Both the position numbers and the translations under genes were made by a program. Of a DNA stretch of 64,000 nucleotides, positions 60,917 to 64,000 are shown piece by piece; within the stretch, counting starts at the first letter, position 1; each line of letters begins with the position of its first letter. Below the pieces are notes generated by a model. It saw only the letters and a list, made by a program, of their open reading frames with translations, did no database searches and had not been told where the DNA came from. The DNA is from Prorocentrum cordatum (lineage: Eukaryota; Sar; Dinophyceae; Prorocentrales; Prorocentraceae): assembly GCA_963575745.1 (NCBI GenBank), contig CAUYUJ010011447.1, forward strand, positions 370,001 to 434,000, read 5' to 3'.

Positions 60917-63796
60917 ATGTTCGACCGCAAGGCCTGGAGCCACCTGGGGTTTTGCTACGACGTGGACCTCGGGATCGATGCTAGCAACCTCGTCTACAAC
61001 ATGACGTGGGCAGCGCTGGTGTGGGTCCTCGGACTCGGCACGCCCTGGAAAAAGAAGAGCCTGGCAGTAGCTGCTGGATCCCTCCCCCCCATGCCCAAGG
61101 TGCAGGGCCGCAGCCACATACCTAAAGACAACAAGCGTTGCACCCCTCCTGAGATTCTACATCCGCTCCCGAAAGCCTGGAGCGCAACCACGGGAGATTG
61201 CAGGAGGCACCGCGAGCACCCTGGCATGGAGAACCTGGCGCACTTACTACGAGCAGCCAAAGGCGGCTCCACGCTGCGACAAGGCTCCCGTTGCGACAAG
61301 GACACTCCATCCCTTCGGGTTCTCCTGGTAGTAATGATGATCCAGCTCCGCGAGCCCCGCGCCACACTGTGGCCCTTCCCGTACCCTGAGTCAACGGGAG
61401 ACATAACGGAAGCCGTCATGGGCATCTGCGTCCCCTGGCAAAATGTCCACCTGGAGTACAGAGACGCCTTTGCCAACGCATGGGGCTTGACGCTCAACGC
61501 CCTGACCACATTGCACGGTAAGGTCGAGGACGCCATCCTGCACATCAGCACGGTTGCCACGTTCGCGCACCACCACCCGGTCGCCCGAGCGCACAGGTGT
61601 CCGCGCACATGGGCGGAGATGCAAGGCAGCAAGTTCACCCTGGAGGCGCCCATGAAGGCCCTGGAGGTACTCGTCAAGCCGGCCAAGATCGATCCCCTAG
61701 GAGAGCACAGCCGCTCCATCTGCGCCCTGCATATGGAGCTCACCGGGTCTGACCAGGGACTCGGGCGCCCAGATTCCATGGCAAGCCTGCAGTACATCGT
61801 GGGTGGTACTGCCATGTCCACGAGACGGCTCGATCACGACAGACCGGCAGCCCCCGCCCCAGGAGTGCTGCTGACACCCCCAAGGGTAACCGACGGACGG
61901 TTCGCCAGCACGGGCCTCAAGGAAGCCCTGTTCAACTGCGACGGAGACGGCAGCTCTAAGAAAGGGCTCAAATACCTCGCAGGCACGTGGGAGGATGACG
62001 ACACAAGGGCGCTCCTGGCTCAAAACCGTGGACAGGCGCACATTCTGGGCAAAAACTGCAAATGGCTATGCGAGCAATGCTGGATCGTTTCCGTGGAGCA
62101 GAGAGGCATTCCCACGCCCTCTGCCCCGCCTAACTGTCATCCGGACAAGGCCATGGGCAGGCGAATCCTGGACCGCGCGACCAACCTGGCAGGCAAGCCA
62201 CAAGACAGGAAAGCATCAGTGCTCCCATCCCTGGCACACCTACCTCTCGGATACGGGCTCGCGCCAATGGCGGCGACGCCGGGGTCGTTGCGCGACCTAG
62301 TTATGGTGGCCTCCAGCGCCTTCCCGCCACGGTGCGCCAACATGACCCTCCCAGCCCGCAAACTTGCGGACGGAAGGCTAGGCTTTGACGCCCACTCGAC
62401 CAACACCTACACAGCCAGATCCAACACTTGCCAGCCAGGGGCTCCCCTGCTTGTCTGGAGAACTGACCGGCCCGCCCTGGGCTGCTTTCTCTGGCGGCCA
62501 GACGCAGACGTACCCGTCTGCAGCGACGCAGGCCCCCCCCCCTGGGAGGACATGCCAGCACTCTGGATCGAAAGGAAGTGGAACGCCAGTTGGTCCTGCC
62601 GAAGGTGCCTGGTGCACATTTGGAACGTCGCCCCCGGCACGCTGGACCGCATTCTCGACGAGCAGTCAGCAGACGTCCACCCTAGGCTGCCATCAAAACG
62701 CGACACCCCTGCAGGCATGGAAGTCGACACACCCGACATTGCAGTCCACTTCCATCCTGGGGCCGCCAACGCAGCTGCAGTGGGCGCCTACTCCAGACCG
62801 ACGGACCGCACAAGTGGAGAACACTCCACAGCCGGAGGTAAGGGCTCTCTCGGCAGCGACCCACACTCGCGCGAGGTTTCCAGGCTCCTGGAGATCGACG
62901 CCCTGCCACCAAGAATCGCCCCACCGTCGGGTTCCCTGATACCGACCCTCTCCACAGCAAGACTGCCTGGGCGGGATATCAACGAACCTGACTCTACCGG
63001 CATACATCGCGCACTGGTGCGGTTTCTGCTGGAGTGGAGCCCCGAAGTCTACAGTCAGTGGACTGACTACGCAAGGCAGCGCGGGGAAGGGATTCTCGGT
63101 GACAAAACTGACGAATCGTCATGGCCACCCAGCAGGCTGAACCCATTCTTGGTCCGCATCTACGGGCAGAGCATCCCCCCAGACTGCCACCCAGCAGCAA
63201 TCCCCCAGGACGGCAGGAGGAATGCGGCCGCCCGGGTCGTCTTCCATCTGTCGAATCATGATGTATACGCGGGCAAGTGGCGAGAGCGCGCCTCCCTCCT
63301 GGCAGAGCAGAGAGGGCGCAATCCCTATCCCTGTCGTCACGACAGCAGCACCCTACTGGGCTATCTCGCGGACATGGACGCCTCTGCCCTGGCTAATGGC
63401 ACCATTGCCTCCCTGGCCAGGCAAGTTCCAATCCAGACAGCCTCCAGCACAACCGGACAGGCCGACTTCCCTGCAGCCGGTTGGCTTGACGGGCCCAGGG
63501 AAGCAGCGGGCGAAGGACCCCAGAACAGCACGCGGCGCGTCCCGCTTGAATCCAAGGAAAAGGCAGCAGGACACGCGGGAGCAGCAGGCAGCAGCGAACC
63601 GCCACAGCCACCTCGCGAGGCGCCCGGCGGTCCCGAGGTCAAGGGCGAACCACCGCACGACCCAGGCGCAGCGGCCGACCCGAGACGGGCAGTCCTGCAA
63701 GGTAGAGACAGAAGCGCACGAGCCCCATGGGCCATCCGATACCTTTCAACCAGACTACAGCCCAGAGAAGGAGAGGAGCCCCAGCAGGGGCTCTGA
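60917..63796 (+). CDS. Large ORF, probably front part of a retroelement polyprotein (959 aa)
   Basis: The first ATG is 60917, but the same frame is open for about 80 codons upstream and looks coding there (ERFLAHKGTPWEIPYKKKLH, then PALGVVLCTVSGLHPHQFSI), so the true start may be further up or at an exon boundary. Features: a hydrophobic YNMTWAALVWVLGLG (about residues 27-41), conserved-looking globular sequence to about 500, Cys motifs CKWLCEQCW and WSCRRC (the latter like the WSCxxC cluster of LINE ORF2), a block about 680-820, then a Pro/Gly/Glu-rich tail. No homologous motif settles its family. Size, intronless structure and linker composition resemble the N-terminal extension of LINE ORF2. 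Stop TGA at 63794-63796. Confidence 0.55.
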   Translation: MFDRKAWSHLGFCYDVDLGIDASNLVYNMTWAALVWVLGLGTPWKKKSLAVAAGSLPPMPKVQGRSHIPKDNKRCTPPEILHPLPKAWSATTGDCRRHREHPGMENLAHLLRAAKGGSTLRQGSRCDKDTPSLRVLLVVMMIQLREPRATLWPFPYPESTGDITEAVMGICVPWQNVHLEYRDAFANAWGLTLNALTTLHGKVEDAILHISTVATFAHHHPVARAHRCPRTWAEMQGSKFTLEAPMKALEVLVKPAKIDPLGEHSRSICALHMELTGSDQGLGRPDSMASLQYIVGGTAMSTRRLDHDRPAAPAPGVLLTPPRVTDGRFASTGLKEALFNCDGDGSSKKGLKYLAGTWEDDDTRALLAQNRGQAHILGKNCKWLCEQCWIVSVEQRGIPTPSAPPNCHPDKAMGRRILDRATNLAGKPQDRKASVLPSLAHLPLGYGLAPMAATPGSLRDLVMVASSAFPPRCANMTLPARKLADGRLGFDAHSTNTYTARSNTCQPGAPLLVWRTDRPALGCFLWRPDADVPVCSDAGPPPWEDMPALWIERKWNASWSCRRCLVHIWNVAPGTLDRILDEQSADVHPRLPSKRDTPAGMEVDTPDIAVHFHPGAANAAAVGAYSRPTDRTSGEHSTAGGKGSLGSDPHSREVSRLLEIDALPPRIAPPSGSLIPTLSTARLPGRDINEPDSTGIHRALVRFLLEWSPEVYSQWTDYARQRGEGILGDKTDESSWPPSRLNPFLVRIYGQSIPPDCHPAAIPQDGRRNAAARVVFHLSNHDVYAGKWRERASLLAEQRGRNPYPCRHDSSTLLGYLADMDASALANGTIASLARQVPIQTASSTTGQADFPAAGWLDGPREAAGEGPQNSTRRVPLESKEKAAGHAGAAGSSEPPQPPREAPGGPEVKGEPPHDPGAAADPRRAVLQGRDRSARAPWAIRYLSTRLQPREGEEPQQGL

Positions 63797-63999
63797 GGCC
63801 GACCCCCTGCAACTCTTTCTAGAAGCACGCAGTGACCCGACGGACACCGCCGTCCAGGACCCATGGGCGCCCTTCGCGCAATCCTTCGACCAAGGCGCAG
63901 CCAGCGGGAGAGGTGAGCACGGCAGATCGAGCCCCGAGAGGGGCGCCGGGGACGCCTCTGGGGGCAACCCACCGCCCTGGAAGCAAGATAGCGCGGGGG
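63710..63999 (+). CDS. Continuation of the last ORF in another frame (runs off window)
   Basis: A frame shifted by +1 relative to the 959-aa ORF reads VETEAHEPHGPSDTFQPDYS, then SEADPLQLFLEARSDPTDTA, VQDPWAPFAQSFDQ and NPPPWKQD, with no stop to the window end. It looks more natural than the overlapping tail of the main ORF. The main frame was probably lost by an indel around 63700, or a programmed shift or intron lies there. Confidence 0.4.
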
Positions 64000-64000
64000 A

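Overview
The window looks like nuclear DNA of a dinoflagellate. I cannot name the species, though a GC-rich core dinoflagellate such as a Prorocentrum would fit. The support is: high GC with strong third-position GC in coding-like stretches; very large retroelements with few introns; short host exons on the minus strand separated by compact introns with non-standard donors; long CT microsatellites; and a minisatellite whose core matches 12 bases of the dinoflagellate spliced leader. No rRNA, tRNA, CRISPR array or bacterial operon was seen.

Two copies of one giant non-LTR (LINE-type) retrotransposon dominate. Copy A (1-14757) lacks its 5' end at the window edge. Copy B (19461-35629, about 16.2 kb) appears full length. 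Both lie on the plus strand inside (CT)n microsatellites, and they match at roughly nine in ten bases by eye. Each has ORF1 (about 856 aa in B, with a coiled coil), then in the same frame one UGA and a huge ORF2 (about 4300 codons if copy B's two one-base losses are allowed for). ORF2 runs: a long N-terminal extension with two hydrophobic segments and a PARP/ART-like domain, a Cys-rich cluster, a proline-rich linker, an APE-type endonuclease, reverse transcriptase, a zinc knuckle, RNase H, and a C-terminal coiled coil. The copies carry different disabling lesions, so neither is the parent of the other.

The most striking signal is an RNA-type hairpin repeated about 16 times along each element. 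It has an outer stem of variable sequence, one bulged C, a 3-bp inner stem (GGC/GCC, or flipped to GCC/GGC) and a UUCA-like tetraloop. Through most of ORF2 it recurs about every 1.0-1.2 kb. The same bases fall in different reading frames at different sites, and arm changes between copies are partly compensatory. This points to a structure in the genomic RNA, not a protein motif.

Between and after the two LINEs lie host segments. These include a 326-codon minus-strand gene for a Lys/Ala-rich and acidic protein (15496-16476), minus-strand exon candidates (18.7-19.1, 36.1-36.9 and 51.2-53.7 kb), a 34-bp perfect palindrome, and CT, TATG and GAT microsatellites. At 38.6-44.3 kb is a decayed minus-strand retroelement with RT, a methyltransferase-like domain and a tyrosine recombinase, ending in a poly(A) tract. 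Plus-strand LINE tail fragments with RNase H lie at about 44.6 and 49.9-50.8 kb. The 51-60 kb part holds short dispersed repeats (one a 122-bp MITE-like family) and tandem arrays of about 80 bp. The window ends in another large plus-strand ORF (60917-63796), probably the front part of a further retroelement polyprotein, whose coding frame appears to shift near 63.7 kb.
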